NCBI RefSeq assembly: GCF_003591175.1
Contig: NZ_QYYG01000004.1
Coordinates: 62,001 to 126,000, forward strand
DNA length: 64,000 nt
Origin: Serratia inhibens
Lineage (GTDB): Bacteria; Pseudomonadota; Gammaproteobacteria; Enterobacterales; Enterobacteriaceae
Reading direction: 5' to 3'
Numbering within the stretch: the first letter of the stretch is position 1; the number at the start of each line of letters is the position of its first letter. A model generated the notes under the pieces. It was given only the letters and a program-made list of their open reading frames with translations, had not been told where the DNA came from and did not search any database. Made by a program: the position numbers and the translations under genes. Positions 8,611 to 17,476 of this stretch are shown here, one piece after another.

Positions 8611-9231
8611 ATGACCTTGGACTGGTGGTTAACCTATCTGCTGACAACCCTTATTCTGAGCCTGTCACCCGGCTCTGGCGCAATCAACACCATGAGCACC
8701 GGTATCAGCCACGGGTATCGCGGCGCGGCGGCATCCATCGCCGGGCTGCAGGTCGGGTTGAGTCTGCATATCGTGCTGGTGGGGATCGGCCTCGGTGCGC
8801 TGGTCTCTCAGTCGCTGCTGGCGTTTGAAATGCTGAAATGGCTGGGTGCCGCTTACCTGGTGTGGCTCGGTATCCAACAATGGCGCGCCGCCGGCTCGCT
8901 GGATTTGCATACCCTGGCGGGCAGTATGCCGCGCCGCCGTTTGTTCCGCCGCGCGGTGCTGGTCAATTTGACCAACCCGAAGAGCATCGTGTTTCTGGCC
9001 GCACTGTTCCCGCAGTTTATTTTACCCAACCAGCCGCAGGCCGAGCAGTATCTGGTACTCGGCGTGACTACCGTGGCGGTGGATATTGTAGTGATGATTG
9101 GCTACGCCACGCTGGCGACCCGCATTGCCGGCTGGCTGAAGACGCCGCGCCAAATGCAGTTGCTGAACCGTATATTCGGTTCGCTGTTTATTCTGGTGGC
9201 CGGGTTATTGGCTACGGCCAGAAAGGCATAA
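8611..9231 (+). CDS. rhtB: Homoserine/homoserine lactone efflux protein RhtB
   Basis: Inner-membrane exporter of the LysE/RhtB superfamily. The E. coli protein confers resistance to homoserine and homoserine lactone. The start at 8611 (CAGGGAG upstream) gives 206 residues, the same length as in E. coli. The N-terminus [19 protein letters not shown] carries the family's SPGxG signature, and [18 protein letters not shown] in the middle is the other hallmark. About six hydrophobic segments are visible. It faces rhtC in convergent orientation, as in E. coli. A longer ORF frame starts at 8587 but lacks a ribosome site. Confidence 0.94.
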   Translation: MTLDWWLTYLLTTLILSLSPGSGAINTMSTGISHGYRGAAASIAGLQVGLSLHIVLVGIGLGALVSQSLLAFEMLKWLGAAYLVWLGIQQWRAAGSLDLHTLAGSMPRRRLFRRAVLVNLTNPKSIVFLAALFPQFILPNQPQAEQYLVLGVTTVAVDIVVMIGYATLATRIAGWLKTPRQMQLLNRIFGSLFILVAGLLATARKA

Positions 9232-9237
9232 TGCAAA

Positions 9238-9263
9238 AGGGCCGAACATCGCTGTTCGGCCCT
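9238..9263 (-). terminator. Terminator of rhtC
   Basis: An 11-bp perfect stem AGGGCCGAACA / TGTTCGGCCCT with a 4-nt loop lies between the converging rhtB and rhtC. On the minus strand it is followed by TTTT, so it best serves rhtC. The plus-strand side lacks a T tract. Confidence 0.75.
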
Positions 9264-9281
9264 CGCGATATCTTCCTGCGA

Positions 9282-9908
9282 TTAACGGGTAAAGATCAGA
9301 TGCAACCCGAAACCGGTGAACAATACGCCCGCCAGCCCGTCGATCCATTTCGCCAAACGCTGATAGCCGCGGCGCATTGCCGGCAGCGCAAACACTACCG
9401 CCACCAGGCTGAACCAGACAAAGGTCTCGGCGATAATCAGCAGGAACAAACCCCAGCGCGCGCCGGCACCCACGTCGTCACCGACAAACAGCGAGAACAC
9501 GCTGCCGAAATAGATAACCGCTTTCGGGTTTGAAAGGTTGGTCAGGAAACCGCGAATAAAGCTGCGCCCGGCCTTTGGCAACGCCACTTTCACTTCTTCC
9601 GCCGGCACCGATTGGCCGCTCTGGGAGCGTGCGGAACGCAGCAGCTGCCAGCCCATCCAGCATAAGTAAATCCCACCGCCGACCATGATGATCTGGTGCA
9701 GCCAGGCCATTTTCTGCAAGATCAGGTGCAGGCCCATCAGCGCAACCCCCGCCCACACCACGATACCCAGTGAAATGCCCACTACGCCCATCATCGCCTC
9801 GCGGCGCGAACGGCTGGCGGCGGTTTGCGAAACAAAAAAGAAGTCCGGCCCCGGGCTCATCAGCGCTATCAGGTGCACCAGCGCCACGGTCAGAAACAGC
9901 ATCAGCAT
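9282..9908 (-). CDS. rhtC: Threonine efflux protein RhtC
   Basis: LysE/RhtB-superfamily inner-membrane exporter linked to threonine resistance in E. coli. It has 208 residues (206 in E. coli). The N-terminal LMSPGPDFFFVSQTAASRSRREA is nearly identical to the E. coli protein, and NLSNPKAVIYFGSVFSLFV is the family's second conserved stretch. About six membrane segments are seen. It lies 12 bases downstream of recQ on the same strand, so recQ-rhtC are likely cotranscribed. Confidence 0.94.
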   Translation of the reverse strand: MLMLFLTVALVHLIALMSPGPDFFFVSQTAASRSRREAMMGVVGISLGIVVWAGVALMGLHLILQKMAWLHQIIMVGGGIYLCWMGWQLLRSARSQSGQSVPAEEVKVALPKAGRSFIRGFLTNLSNPKAVIYFGSVFSLFVGDDVGAGARWGLFLLIIAETFVWFSLVAVVFALPAMRRGYQRLAKWIDGLAGVLFTGFGLHLIFTR

Positions 9909-9920
9909 GATTTATTGCCC

Positions 9921-11753
9921 TTATTCTTCGTCATTGTCGAGGTGATCGCGGATCATCGCCATAAACGGGGCGCCGAAACGCTCCAGTTTGCGCTGGCCAA
10001 CGCCGTTAACGCTAAGCAGATCGCCGGCCTTGATCGGCATCTGCTCCGCCATTTCCAGCAGCGTGGCATCGTTAAACACCACATAAGGCGGGATATTTTC
10101 TTCGTCGGCAATCGACTTACGCAGCTTGCGCAGTTTGGCAAACAGCTTGCGATCGTAATTGCCGCCGTAGGATTTCTGATTGGCGCTGCCACGCGACTTC
10201 AGGCTTTGGATGCGCGGCACCGCCAGTTGCAGCTCCAGCTCGCCACGCAGCACCGGGCGTGCGGCCTCGGTCAATTGCAGCGCCGAGTGCATGGCGATGT
10301 TCTGGGTAATAAACCCCAGGTGGATCAACTGACGCAGCACGCTGGTCCAGTGCTCGGTGGTTTGCTCGCGACCGATGCCGTACACCGGTAACTTGTCGTG
10401 CCCGTATTCGCGGATGCGCTGGTTATTGGAACCGCGCAGCACTTCGACAATATAACCCAGGCCGAACCGCTGGCCGACGCGATACACGCAAGACAGCGCC
10501 TTGCGCGCGTCTTCCAGCCCGTCATAGCGCTTGGGGGGATCGAGGCAGATATCGCAGTTGCCGCAATTTTGCTGCTTGCCCTCGCCAAAGTAATTGAGCA
10601 ACACCAAACGACGGCAGGTTTGCGCTTCGGCGAAAGCCCCCATGGCGTTCAGCTTGTGGCGCTCGATATCCAGCTGTTGCCCGGCCGGTTTCTCTTCCAG
10701 ACAGCGGCGCAGCCAGGCCATGTCGGCCGGGTCATACAACAGGATCGCTTCGGCCGGCAGGCCATCACGCCCGGCGCGGCCGGTTTCCTGATAGTAGGAT
10801 TCTATATTGCGCGGAATATCAAAGTGCACCACGAAACGCACGTTGGGTTTGTTGATGCCCATGCCAAAGGCGACGGTGGCTACCACCACCTGCAAATCGT
10901 CACGCTGGAACGCTTCCTGCACCTGCGCGCGGCGATCGTTGTCCAGCCCGGCATGATAGGCGCCCACGCTCAGCCCGCGGCTCTGCAAACGCGCAGTGGT
11001 GTCTTCCACCTTGGCGCGGCTGTTGCAGTAAATGATACCGCTCTTGCCGCGTTGGTCCTGCACGAAGCGCCACAGCTGATCGAGCGGCTTGAACTTTTCC
11101 ACCAGCGTATAGCGAATGTTTGGGCGGTCGAAGCTGCTGACCTGCACCAGCGGATCGTGCAGCGCCAGCAGGCGCACGATGTCGCCACGGGTAGACTCGT
11201 CGGCGGTAGCGGTCAGAGCAATCACCGGCATCGTCGGGAAGCGCTGCTTCAACTGACCCAACGCGCGGTACTCAGGACGGAAATCATGGCCCCACTGCGA
11301 AATGCAGTGCGCCTCGTCCACCGCCAATAGCGCCGGCGGACAGTGGTCGAGCAAATCGAGGAAGCTGTCCATCATCAGCCGTTCGGGGGCGATGTACAGC
11401 ATTTTGATCTGGCCGCTGCGGCAACCCGCCATGACCTCCAACTGCTGCTCGCGCGTCTGCGTCGAGTTATAGCAGGCGGCGGAAACGCCATAAGCCAGCA
11501 GTTGATCGACCTGATCTTTCATCAGCGAGATCAGCGGGGAAACCACTAACGTCAGGCCATCCATCACCAGCGCCGGGATTTGATAGCACAACGATTTACC
11601 GCCGCCGGTCGGCATGACCACCAGACAATCCAGCCCGCCGATCGCCGCGTTGATAATCGTTTGTTGACCCGGTCGGAATTGCTGGTAGCCAAAGGTATCG
11701 CGCAATACCTGCTCTGCCAGCAACTCTTTGTTTATCACTGCTGCGGTTGACAC
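9921..11753 (-). CDS. recQ: ATP-dependent DNA helicase RecQ
   Basis: 3'-5' superfamily 2 helicase of the RecF recombination pathway and suppressor of illegitimate recombination. Walker A is [16 protein letters not shown] near residue 46 and the DExH box with aromatic-rich loop is [34 protein letters not shown] is motif [14 protein letters not shown] gives zinc-binding cysteines of the RQC domain, and an HRDC domain ends the protein ([16 protein letters not shown]). I prefer the GTG at 11753 (610 residues, GGGGA upstream) because E. coli RecQ has 609 residues. An ATG at 11777 adds eight residues and cannot be excluded. Confidence 0.95.
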   Translation of the reverse strand: MSTAAVINKELLAEQVLRDTFGYQQFRPGQQTIINAAIGGLDCLVVMPTGGGKSLCYQIPALVMDGLTLVVSPLISLMKDQVDQLLAYGVSAACYNSTQTREQQLEVMAGCRSGQIKMLYIAPERLMMDSFLDLLDHCPPALLAVDEAHCISQWGHDFRPEYRALGQLKQRFPTMPVIALTATADESTRGDIVRLLALHDPLVQVSSFDRPNIRYTLVEKFKPLDQLWRFVQDQRGKSGIIYCNSRAKVEDTTARLQSRGLSVGAYHAGLDNDRRAQVQEAFQRDDLQVVVATVAFGMGINKPNVRFVVHFDIPRNIESYYQETGRAGRDGLPAEAILLYDPADMAWLRRCLEEKPAGQQLDIERHKLNAMGAFAEAQTCRRLVLLNYFGEGKQQNCGNCDICLDPPKRYDGLEDARKALSCVYRVGQRFGLGYIVEVLRGSNNQRIREYGHDKLPVYGIGREQTTEHWTSVLRQLIHLGFITQNIAMHSALQLTEAARPVLRGELELQLAVPRIQSLKSRGSANQKSYGGNYDRKLFAKLRKLRKSIADEENIPPYVVFNDATLLEMAEQMPIKAGDLLSVNGVGQRKLERFGAPFMAMIRDHLDNDEE

Positions 11754-11801
11754 ACACTTCCCCACTTTTTGCTGCATAGCGCCGCCATCATGACGGCCGT
11801 A

Positions 11802-12680
11802 TTACATAATATCGTTAAGCATGACACCAACGCCAACCCGTGTCTGCCGGAAGTTGTAATCAATCAGCGATTCGCCGTAGCCGCTGAACACCTGAGTGTA
11901 GAAACGCACGTGTTTGGAGATTGGGTAACTCCAGCCCAACTCCGCACCGCCGTAGCCGCTGTTCCAGTTGTAATGGCTGTCGACGCTGAACACGCTGTCG
12001 CCCCAGGCGTAACCGACTTTCAGACGGTAATATCCCATATATTTGGTGATATCCGGATTGTCATCGCTGCTGTCGCTTTCCGAGAAGCGGAACCAGGGTT
12101 TCAGATCCACCTGCCAGTTACCGTTCTGCGCCATAAAACGCGCATAGCCACGGTTCCAACTGCGGGAAGTTGGATCAGAACGCCCATTGGACTGATGGTT
12201 GAGACCCACTTCAACATCGCGCAACGTCCAACCGGCAAAGCGGTAATCCGTCGCCCAGCCGAGGAATACCTGCGGCTCGTAGTTGGTTTCGCGAAACGGT
12301 GACGATTCCCCGTGGTTGGAAAGCTGCCACCAGGAACGCTGAGTATAAGAGGCGCCCAGCACCGAGTTGTCGCCCAGAATGCCACGCCACAGCGGGAAGG
12401 CCAGGCTGAGCTGGTATTTCACTTCATCCTTGCGCGCCTTCTCGGCCCAGTTATAGGTCTTGATGGCCTCTTTGTTGATATTGCTGGTATCGGTGTACAA
12501 CACATAGTTGGTGTCGTACGGGTATAGCGTAAAGGGGTTGTCGTGATCCTGCAGCATGTTGGCGATAATGCTGCCGCGCACTGCGGGTTTATCATGAATT
12601 TGCTGCTCTTTGGCCTCTTCCGCCTGCACCAGCAATGGTGCCGCCAACATGGCCAAAACGATCCCTGACAAAATGCGCAT
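11802..12680 (-). CDS. pldA: Outer membrane phospholipase A
   Basis: Calcium-dependent outer-membrane phospholipase A1 (OMPLA), a beta-barrel that removes phospholipids mislocalised to the outer leaflet. The start at 12680 (GAGGAA upstream) gives 292 residues (289 in E. coli). Residues 1-20 form a signal peptide (MRILSGIVLAMLAAPLLVQA). The catalytic segment GLNHQSNGRSDPTSRSWNRGY supplies the family His, Ser and Asn triad. Upstream in-frame codons extend the ORF to 12821 without a ribosome site. It lies 48 bases upstream of recQ on the same strand and diverges from yigI. Confidence 0.95.
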   Translation of the reverse strand: MRILSGIVLAMLAAPLLVQAEEAKEQQIHDKPAVRGSIIANMLQDHDNPFTLYPYDTNYVLYTDTSNINKEAIKTYNWAEKARKDEVKYQLSLAFPLWRGILGDNSVLGASYTQRSWWQLSNHGESSPFRETNYEPQVFLGWATDYRFAGWTLRDVEVGLNHQSNGRSDPTSRSWNRGYARFMAQNGNWQVDLKPWFRFSESDSSDDNPDITKYMGYYRLKVGYAWGDSVFSVDSHYNWNSGYGGAELGWSYPISKHVRFYTQVFSGYGESLIDYNFRQTRVGVGVMLNDIM

Positions 12681-12884
12681 AACGTTCCTCACTCCAACAA
12701 AAATGACAAACTCTGAAATAAAAACAGGCCATTTTACACACAAAGGCGGTTTTGCAGCAGTGCGGCGTGCATTTATTGGATTAGTCTGGTAAGCAACAAA
12801 ATATAGGCATAAAATCAACAATCGATTAACCTGGACTGACCAGTTAATAACCTCCTAACTCTATTGAATAAAGAACGGGTATTT

Positions 12885-13355
12885 ATGTCCACTACACCAA
12901 TGACACTCGATGCTGCACGCCAGAAAATCGGCGAAATCTTTGTTTATCACATGCCGTTTAACCGCGAGCTGGGCCTTGAACTACGCCGTTTTGAAGATGA
13001 CTACGTTGAACTGAGCTTCACCAATCAGCCCAAACTGGTGGGTAACGCCGCCCAGAAGATCCTGCATGGCGGCGTGATCGCTTCAGTGCTGGACGTTGCC
13101 GCCGGGTTGGCCTGCGCCGGTAGCGTACTGATGCGTTTGGATCCGCTGATCGAAGAGGAAGTGGCCTCGCGCCTGTCGCGCATGGGGACCATAGATCTGC
13201 GCGTTGACTATCTGCGCCCCGGCCGCGGCGAGCATTTCGTCGCCTCCGCCAGCGTATTGCGCAGCGGCAACAAAGTGGCGGTCGCCCGCGTCGAGCTGCA
13301 TAACCACGATGGCCTGCATATCGCCAGCGCCACCGCCACCTACCTGGTCGGGTGA
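12885..13355 (+). CDS. yigI: Hotdog-fold thioesterase YigI
   Basis: PaaI-like hotdog-fold protein, probably a cytosolic acyl-CoA thioesterase. I take the ATG at 12885 (156 residues; E. coli YigI has 155). Conserved family features are [20 protein letters not shown] near the N-terminus, the active-site stretch [19 protein letters not shown], and [20 protein letters not shown]. The ribosome site is weak. It lies upstream of rarD on the same strand with a hairpin between them. The family assignment is firm; the physiological substrate is not known from sequence. Confidence 0.88.
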   Translation: MSTTPMTLDAARQKIGEIFVYHMPFNRELGLELRRFEDDYVELSFTNQPKLVGNAAQKILHGGVIASVLDVAAGLACAGSVLMRLDPLIEEEVASRLSRMGTIDLRVDYLRPGRGEHFVASASVLRSGNKVAVARVELHNHDGLHIASATATYLVG

Positions 13356-13360
13356 TTGTG

Positions 13361-13391
13361 TGCGGTGAGCGTCTTAAGTACACTCACCGCA
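13361..13391 (+). terminator. Hairpin between yigI and rarD
   Basis: The inverted repeat TGCGGTGAG ... CTCACCGCA (9-bp stem, 13-base loop) follows the yigI stop and precedes rarD. A short, interrupted T-rich stretch (TCTCCGTTTTA) follows. It could be a weak terminator or a 3'-end stabiliser. Confidence 0.45.
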
Positions 13392-13419
13392 TCTCCGTTT
13401 TACCCATCCGAGTATCGTC

Positions 13420-14307
13420 ATGGACGCACAGCAAACGCGGCAGGGCATCTTCTTTGCTTTGGCCGCCTATTTTATTTGGGGTATCGCCCCGGCCTATTTC
13501 AAGCTGATTCAACAGGTACCCGCCGATGAGATCCTCACTCATCGGGTCATTTGGTCCTTCTTCTTTATGCTGGCGCTGATCACGCTGGGCCGCAACTGGC
13601 CGCAGGTTCGCGCCGCCTGCAGCAACCGCAAACGGCTGCTGCTGCTGGCGGTGACCGCAGTGTTGATCGGCGGCAACTGGCTGCTGTTTATCTGGGCGGT
13701 AAATAACCACCATATGCTGGAAGCCAGCCTGGGCTATTTTATTAACCCGCTGGTTAACGTGCTGTTGGGAATGCTGTTCCTGGGAGAGCGTTTCCGCCGC
13801 ATGCAGTGGCTGGCGGTGGTGTTGGCGTTTGCCGGCGTGTTGATTCAGTTATGGCAATTCGGGTCGCTGCCGATTATCGGTCTGGGGCTGGCGTTCAGCT
13901 TTGCCTTCTACGGCCTGCTGCGCAAGAAGATCGCCATCGACGCGCAGACCGGCATGCTGATTGAAACCCTGTGGTTACTGCCGGTAGCGGCGGCGTACCT
14001 GTTCCTGTTCGCCGACAGCCCAACCAGCCATCTGGGCGCCAATCCGTGGTCGCTGAACCTGCTGCTGGTCGCGGCCGGCATCGTCACCACCATACCGCTG
14101 CTGTTCTTTACCGCCGCGGCGACCCGCCTGCGCCTGTCGACACTCGGCTTTTTCCAGTACCTCGGCCCGACGCTGATGTTCCTGCTGGCCGTCACTTTCT
14201 ATGGGGAGAGCATCGGCCAGGACAAACTGGTGACCTTCGGCTTTATCTGGGCGGCACTGCTGCTGTTTATCCTCGACGCACTCTATACCCAGCGCAAATT
14301 ACGTTGA
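13420..14307 (+). CDS. rarD: EamA-family permease RarD
   Basis: Inner-membrane protein of the drug/metabolite transporter superfamily, linked by annotation to chloramphenicol resistance; its substrate is unproven. It has 295 residues (296 in E. coli), about ten hydrophobic segments and two EamA repeats. Signature stretches are FIWGIAPAYFKLI at the N-terminus, NWLLFIWAVNNHHMLEASLGYFINP in the first repeat, and TRLRLSTLGFFQYLGPTLMF in the second. The last nine bases overlap the end of convergent abrB. Confidence 0.93.
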   Translation: MDAQQTRQGIFFALAAYFIWGIAPAYFKLIQQVPADEILTHRVIWSFFFMLALITLGRNWPQVRAACSNRKRLLLLAVTAVLIGGNWLLFIWAVNNHHMLEASLGYFINPLVNVLLGMLFLGERFRRMQWLAVVLAFAGVLIQLWQFGSLPIIGLGLAFSFAFYGLLRKKIAIDAQTGMLIETLWLLPVAAAYLFLFADSPTSHLGANPWSLNLLLVAAGIVTTIPLLFFTAAATRLRLSTLGFFQYLGPTLMFLLAVTFYGESIGQDKLVTFGFIWAALLLFILDALYTQRKLR

Positions 14308-15357
14308 CGCAGGCGAGGCTCGGTTGGAAATGAAGCGGGCCATCGCCGGGCCGGTCAGCAGGATGGTGAACAGACGCAACGTTTGCATCGCCATCACGAA
14401 GGACATATCCACCCGGCTGCCCGCCGCAATGATCGCCACGGTGTCCAGCCCGCCCGGGCTGGTCGCCAGATAGGCGGTCATCAGATCCACCGGCAGGAAG
14501 CGGGTCAACATCCACGCCAGCAGCCCGCAAAACAGCATCAGCGCCACTATCGACGCTACCATCTGCGGCAAAGTGCGCAACGCCAGCAAAAATATCGGCC
14601 GGGTGAAACGTAGCCCGACGCTCCAGCCAATCAGGGTATAAGCCAGCGCCAGCAACCATTCGGGCACCTGCAACGCCATCGCGCCGCTTGAGTGAACCGT
14701 TGCGCCGATAATCATCGGTAAAAGCAGCGCGCCGGAAGGAATGCGCAGCCGGGGGCCAAGCCAGGCGCCGGCAACGGCGATACCCAGCGTCGCGAGAAAA
14801 CGCCAATCCAGCGGCGGAAACCATTCCAGTGCGACGCTGCCGTGGCCCGCCTCATCGCCCAATCCAATCCGCGCCACCATTGCCGCCGCAGTGGCGACAA
14901 ACAGCACCCGCAGGTACTGCATGAACGCCACTAACCGGACATCTGCACCGAAATCCCCCGCCATCGCCACCATCGCCGAAGCGCCGCCGGGCGATGATCC
15001 CCAGGCACCGGTCGGCCCCGGCAGTCCGCTGAAACGCACCAGACACCAGCCGGAAACGCCGCTGGCCGCCAGCGTGGCAAACAGCACCAGCAGCACCAGT
15101 GGCCAGTCATCGAGTAACGGCGTGAGGATAGCGGGAGAGAGGCTTTGCGCGATCATGCAGCCGAGCACCGCCTGCGCGACGATAAACAGACGAGTGGGAA
15201 TACGCACCGTAGCGCCCGACAGCCCCATCGCCACGCCGACGATCATCGGCCCCAGCAACAGCGCAGCGGGAATATGAAATGTTTGCAGGCCAAACCCCAG
15301 CGCCAGCGAAGCCAGCAGCAGGAGCAGCCATTGAATCAAGCGGGGAACTCTTTCCAT
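14299..15357 (-). CDS. abrB: AbrB-family membrane protein
   Basis: Integral membrane protein of the AbrB (DUF989) family with about ten hydrophobic segments; the name comes from aidB regulation in E. coli, and the transport function is unknown. Two internally similar halves each carry the family motif, SPGGASAMVAMAGDFGADVRLVAF and SPGGLDTVAIIAAGSRVDMSFVMA, each followed by a QxLR element (MQYLRVLF, MQTLRLF). I use the ATG at 15357 (352 residues). A GTG two codons upstream (15363) has a closer AAGG and is a real alternative. E. coli keeps abrB elsewhere, so here it is inserted between rarD and corA. Confidence 0.85.
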   Translation of the reverse strand: MERVPRLIQWLLLLLASLALGFGLQTFHIPAALLLGPMIVGVAMGLSGATVRIPTRLFIVAQAVLGCMIAQSLSPAILTPLLDDWPLVLLVLFATLAASGVSGWCLVRFSGLPGPTGAWGSSPGGASAMVAMAGDFGADVRLVAFMQYLRVLFVATAAAMVARIGLGDEAGHGSVALEWFPPLDWRFLATLGIAVAGAWLGPRLRIPSGALLLPMIIGATVHSSGAMALQVPEWLLALAYTLIGWSVGLRFTRPIFLLALRTLPQMVASIVALMLFCGLLAWMLTRFLPVDLMTAYLATSPGGLDTVAIIAAGSRVDMSFVMAMQTLRLFTILLTGPAMARFISNRASPAST

Positions 15358-15440
15358 CAACACACACGCCTTAGGGTGCAGATAAGCTGAGGGGCTATTC
15401 TACCTCTATTTAGCAGGCTAAGGGATAATCCCCACGCACT

Positions 15441-15566
15441 CTTTAAACGTAGCGCGCACAGTCAAATTGAGTGCGGACAGCGCGCAGGCCCCGGAGCATA
15501 CACGCAGTATGTGAGGAGGCCGAGCACTGCCCAAGCTCAAGTTGGCAAAGCGCGTTTCGTTTAAAG
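15441..15566. repeat. Large imperfect palindrome between abrB and corA
   Basis: About 126 bases form an imperfect inverted repeat. The left arm begins CTTTAAACGTAGCGCGCACAG and the reverse complement of the right arm begins CTTTAAACGAAACGCGCTTTG. The arms stay alignable for about 60 bases up to a central ACACGCAGTATGTG. The right end covers the corA stop codon. Size and structure resemble the large palindromic repeats of Yersinia and related genera, but I cannot assign a family. No second copy was found in the window. Confidence 0.7.
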
Positions 15567-16511
15567 CCAGTTCTTGCGCTTGAAGTACAGATAAGGGGCC
15601 AGCCCCGCGAGGATCATCAGGCTGATGGCCCCCGGATAACCGAACGACCATTTCAGTTCCGGCATAAACTCAAAGTTCATCCCGTAGCTGGAAGCCACCA
15701 GCGTGGGCGGCAGGAACACCACCGACACCACCGAGAAAATCTTGATGATGCGGTTCTGTTCGATATTGATAAAACCCATCGCCGCCTGCATCAGGAAGTT
15801 CACCTTCTGGAACAGCGACTCGTTATGCGGCAACAGGGATTCGATGTCGCGCAGCACTTCACGCGCCTGTTCCAACTGGCCGGTCGGCAGGCGCGCCTTG
15901 CGCACCAGGAAGTTAAGCGCGCGTTGGGTATCCATCAGACACAGGCGCACTTTCCAGCCGATATCTTCCAGCTCCGCCAAGGTTGACAAGGCTTCGTCAT
16001 ATTCGTCGCCCTGATGGCCTTCCATGATCACCCGGCTGAGCTTTTCCAGATCGCTATAGATGTTTTCGATCTCGTCCGCCAACTGCTCAATCTTGGTTTC
16101 GAACAGATCCAGCAACAGCTCATAGGCATTGCCGTCAACCATCGTCAGATTGCGGGCGCGCATGCGGTACAAACGAAACGCCGGCAGTTCACGTTCACGC
16201 AGGGTATACAGCCGGCCGTCGCGAATGGTGAAGGCCACGGTCGAGTTGCCGGCGTGATCTTCCGCATCTTCAAAATAGAAGAAGGAGTGAATATGCAAGC
16301 CATCTTCATCTTCGAAGAAACGCGCGGAGGCTTCGATGTCGTCCAGCTCAGGGCGCGTCGCCAGGCTCTGGCCCAGCTCATTTTGCACGCGCTCACGCTC
16401 GCCCTCTTCCGGTTCAACCAGATCAACCCACAGTGACGAGGTGAGATCATCCGAGTCATCCAACTCCAGACGGGACAGGCGACTGTTATCTAATTTAAAC
16501 GCGCTTAGCAT
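15561..16511 (-). CDS. corA: Magnesium/cobalt transporter CorA
   Basis: Constitutive Mg2+ channel of the inner membrane, also passing Co2+ and Ni2+. The start at 16511 gives 316 residues, as in E. coli, with very high similarity. The N-terminal two thirds form the cytoplasmic funnel ([29 protein letters not shown] region). Two C-terminal membrane helices flank the pore signature YGMN ([13 protein letters not shown]). The protein ends KRKNWL. An ORF extension to 16547 is not in E. coli CorA. A long leader with a short ORF precedes it. The stop codon lies within a palindromic repeat. Confidence 0.97.
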   Translation of the reverse strand: MLSAFKLDNSRLSRLELDDSDDLTSSLWVDLVEPEEGERERVQNELGQSLATRPELDDIEASARFFEDEDGLHIHSFFYFEDAEDHAGNSTVAFTIRDGRLYTLRERELPAFRLYRMRARNLTMVDGNAYELLLDLFETKIEQLADEIENIYSDLEKLSRVIMEGHQGDEYDEALSTLAELEDIGWKVRLCLMDTQRALNFLVRKARLPTGQLEQAREVLRDIESLLPHNESLFQKVNFLMQAAMGFINIEQNRIIKIFSVVSVVFLPPTLVASSYGMNFEFMPELKWSFGYPGAISLMILAGLAPYLYFKRKNWL

Positions 16512-16767
16512 GTGCCAAAACTCCCTATTGGTGACGGGTGCAGACAACGCGTGGAAGCACAGAAACAGAGGGGTGTTGCATCACCAGCTTGTTTCAGACC
16601 ATGAAGGATCTGACTCGTAGCGACGCTTTGCGGGGTCGCCGACAACCACGAAGGCCATCAGCTCAATGGGATAGCCTTAGAAGTTGTACCTGTTGTTGTC
16701 CAGGTCAGTGAGCCAGTATCTACTGGGTGTGTCCAAGGCGTATGTCCTCATTGATAATCGTGCGCGC
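16512..16767 (-). promoter_or_regulatory. corA leader region
   Basis: This transcribed leader of about 250 bases lies between the predicted promoter and the corA start. It contains a 19-codon ORF (16677-16736) described separately. In Salmonella the corA leader carries the short ORF corL, whose translation controls Rho-dependent termination in response to Mg2+. The same layout is visible here. The remaining ~165 bases hold no other convincing ORF. Confidence 0.6.
16677..16736 (-). CDS. corL: Short leader ORF of corA (CorL/YsgD-like)
   Basis: A 19-residue ORF opens at a TTG (16736) with ATGAGGA about 8 nt upstream and ends TAA at 16677. It reads MDTPSRYWLTDLDNNRYNF if TTG is decoded as Met. 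An in-frame ATG at 16751 would add five residues but has no ribosome site. It lies just downstream of a consensus-like promoter and about 165 bases before corA. Position and size match corL of Salmonella and the 19-residue YsgD of E. coli as I recall them. I could not compare sequences. Confidence 0.6.
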   Translation of the reverse strand: MDTPSRYWLTDLDNNRYNF

Positions 16768-16797
16768 ATGTTACGCCGAGAAGAAAAAGCCTGTCAA
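16768..16797 (-). promoter_or_regulatory. Promoter for corL-corA
   Basis: On the minus strand, TTGACA (16797-16792), an 18-base spacer and TAACAT (16773-16768) form a near-consensus sigma-70 promoter. It is placed just upstream of the corL ORF and about 260 bases before corA. Confidence 0.75.
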
Positions 16798-16900
16798 CAC
16801 GTTAGACAGGATAATTGCGCAACAATTCAGCATGCTGTCGCGGGTTTAAAAAACGCGCTTAACCCGAGGTAAACCGTGCAGAAAAAGTCTGCGGCGATCT

Positions 16901-16929
16901 CTGACCGCCTCCGGGAAAGTTGCTAAGAT
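16901..16929 (+). promoter_or_regulatory. Possible promoter for the cupin gene
   Basis: CTGACC, 17 bases, then TAAGAT gives a moderate sigma-70 match 31 bases before the cupin ATG. No better candidate is visible in the spacer. Weak evidence. Confidence 0.35.
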
Positions 16930-16959
16930 TAGGCCACTATAAGCCTGCGGATTTAGCCG

Positions 16960-17433
16960 ATGAAACAGATGACCGCCCACGACCTGACCGCGATGAGCGA
17001 ACAGGCTGCCAAAGTGGCGCGCCTGCGTGCGCACCGTACATTACACGAAGAGTTAAGCGATCCGGTACAGCGCCTGGCGATTGCCATGGAGCCGGGCACC
17101 TATATCCGTCCGCACCGCCATCCGCAAACCTGGGAGCTGTTGACGCCGCTGCGTGGCCGCTTCGTGGTGCTGCAATTTGACCAGGATGGCGTCGTCACGC
17201 AGCGCACGCTGCTCGGCGAAGAGACCAAAGTGCTGGAGATGCCGGCGTTTACCTGGCATGCGGTGCTGTCGGTCGATGCAGGCGGCGTGGTGTTTGAAGT
17301 GAAGCAGGGGCCGTATCAGCCGCTGGCGGAAGAAGATTGCATGTCATGGGCGCCGGCGGAAGGCGGTGAGGGCACCGAAGCGGTGATGCGCTGGTATGCC
17401 ACCGCGCAGATTGGCGACAGTTACTCTCGCTGA
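16960..17433 (+). CDS. WbuC-family cupin fold metalloprotein
   Basis: Small cupin of 157 residues. The cupin metal-binding motif PHRHPQTWELLTPLRGRF (about residues 47-64) holds two histidines, a glutamine and a glutamate in the usual spacing, and FTWHAVLSVDAGGVVFEVKQGPY supplies the second cupin motif with its histidine. The overall sequence, especially the ending VFEVKQGPYQPL, is that of the WbuC family, otherwise met beside O-antigen genes. Function is unknown. It is a monocistronic gene between divergent corA and convergent uvrD, where E. coli has no such gene. The start at 16960 has a weak ribosome site; a second Met is at codon 4. Confidence 0.7.
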   Translation: MKQMTAHDLTAMSEQAAKVARLRAHRTLHEELSDPVQRLAIAMEPGTYIRPHRHPQTWELLTPLRGRFVVLQFDQDGVVTQRTLLGEETKVLEMPAFTWHAVLSVDAGGVVFEVKQGPYQPLAEEDCMSWAPAEGGEGTEAVMRWYATAQIGDSYSR

Positions 17434-17442
17434 TTTGGCTGA

Positions 17443-17466
17443 TTGCAGGGGACTTTCCCCCTGCAA
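17443..17466. terminator. Hairpin between the cupin gene and uvrD
   Basis: TTGCAGGGG / CCCCTGCAA forms a stem of about 9 bp around a short loop between two converging genes. No T tract follows on either strand, so it may be a weak bidirectional terminator. Confidence 0.45.
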
Positions 17467-17476
17467 CTCGCCGGCC

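Noticed and set aside
10398-11330. A 310-codon ORF antisense to recQ
   Set aside because: Shadow of recQ, with no start signal or recognisable sequence.
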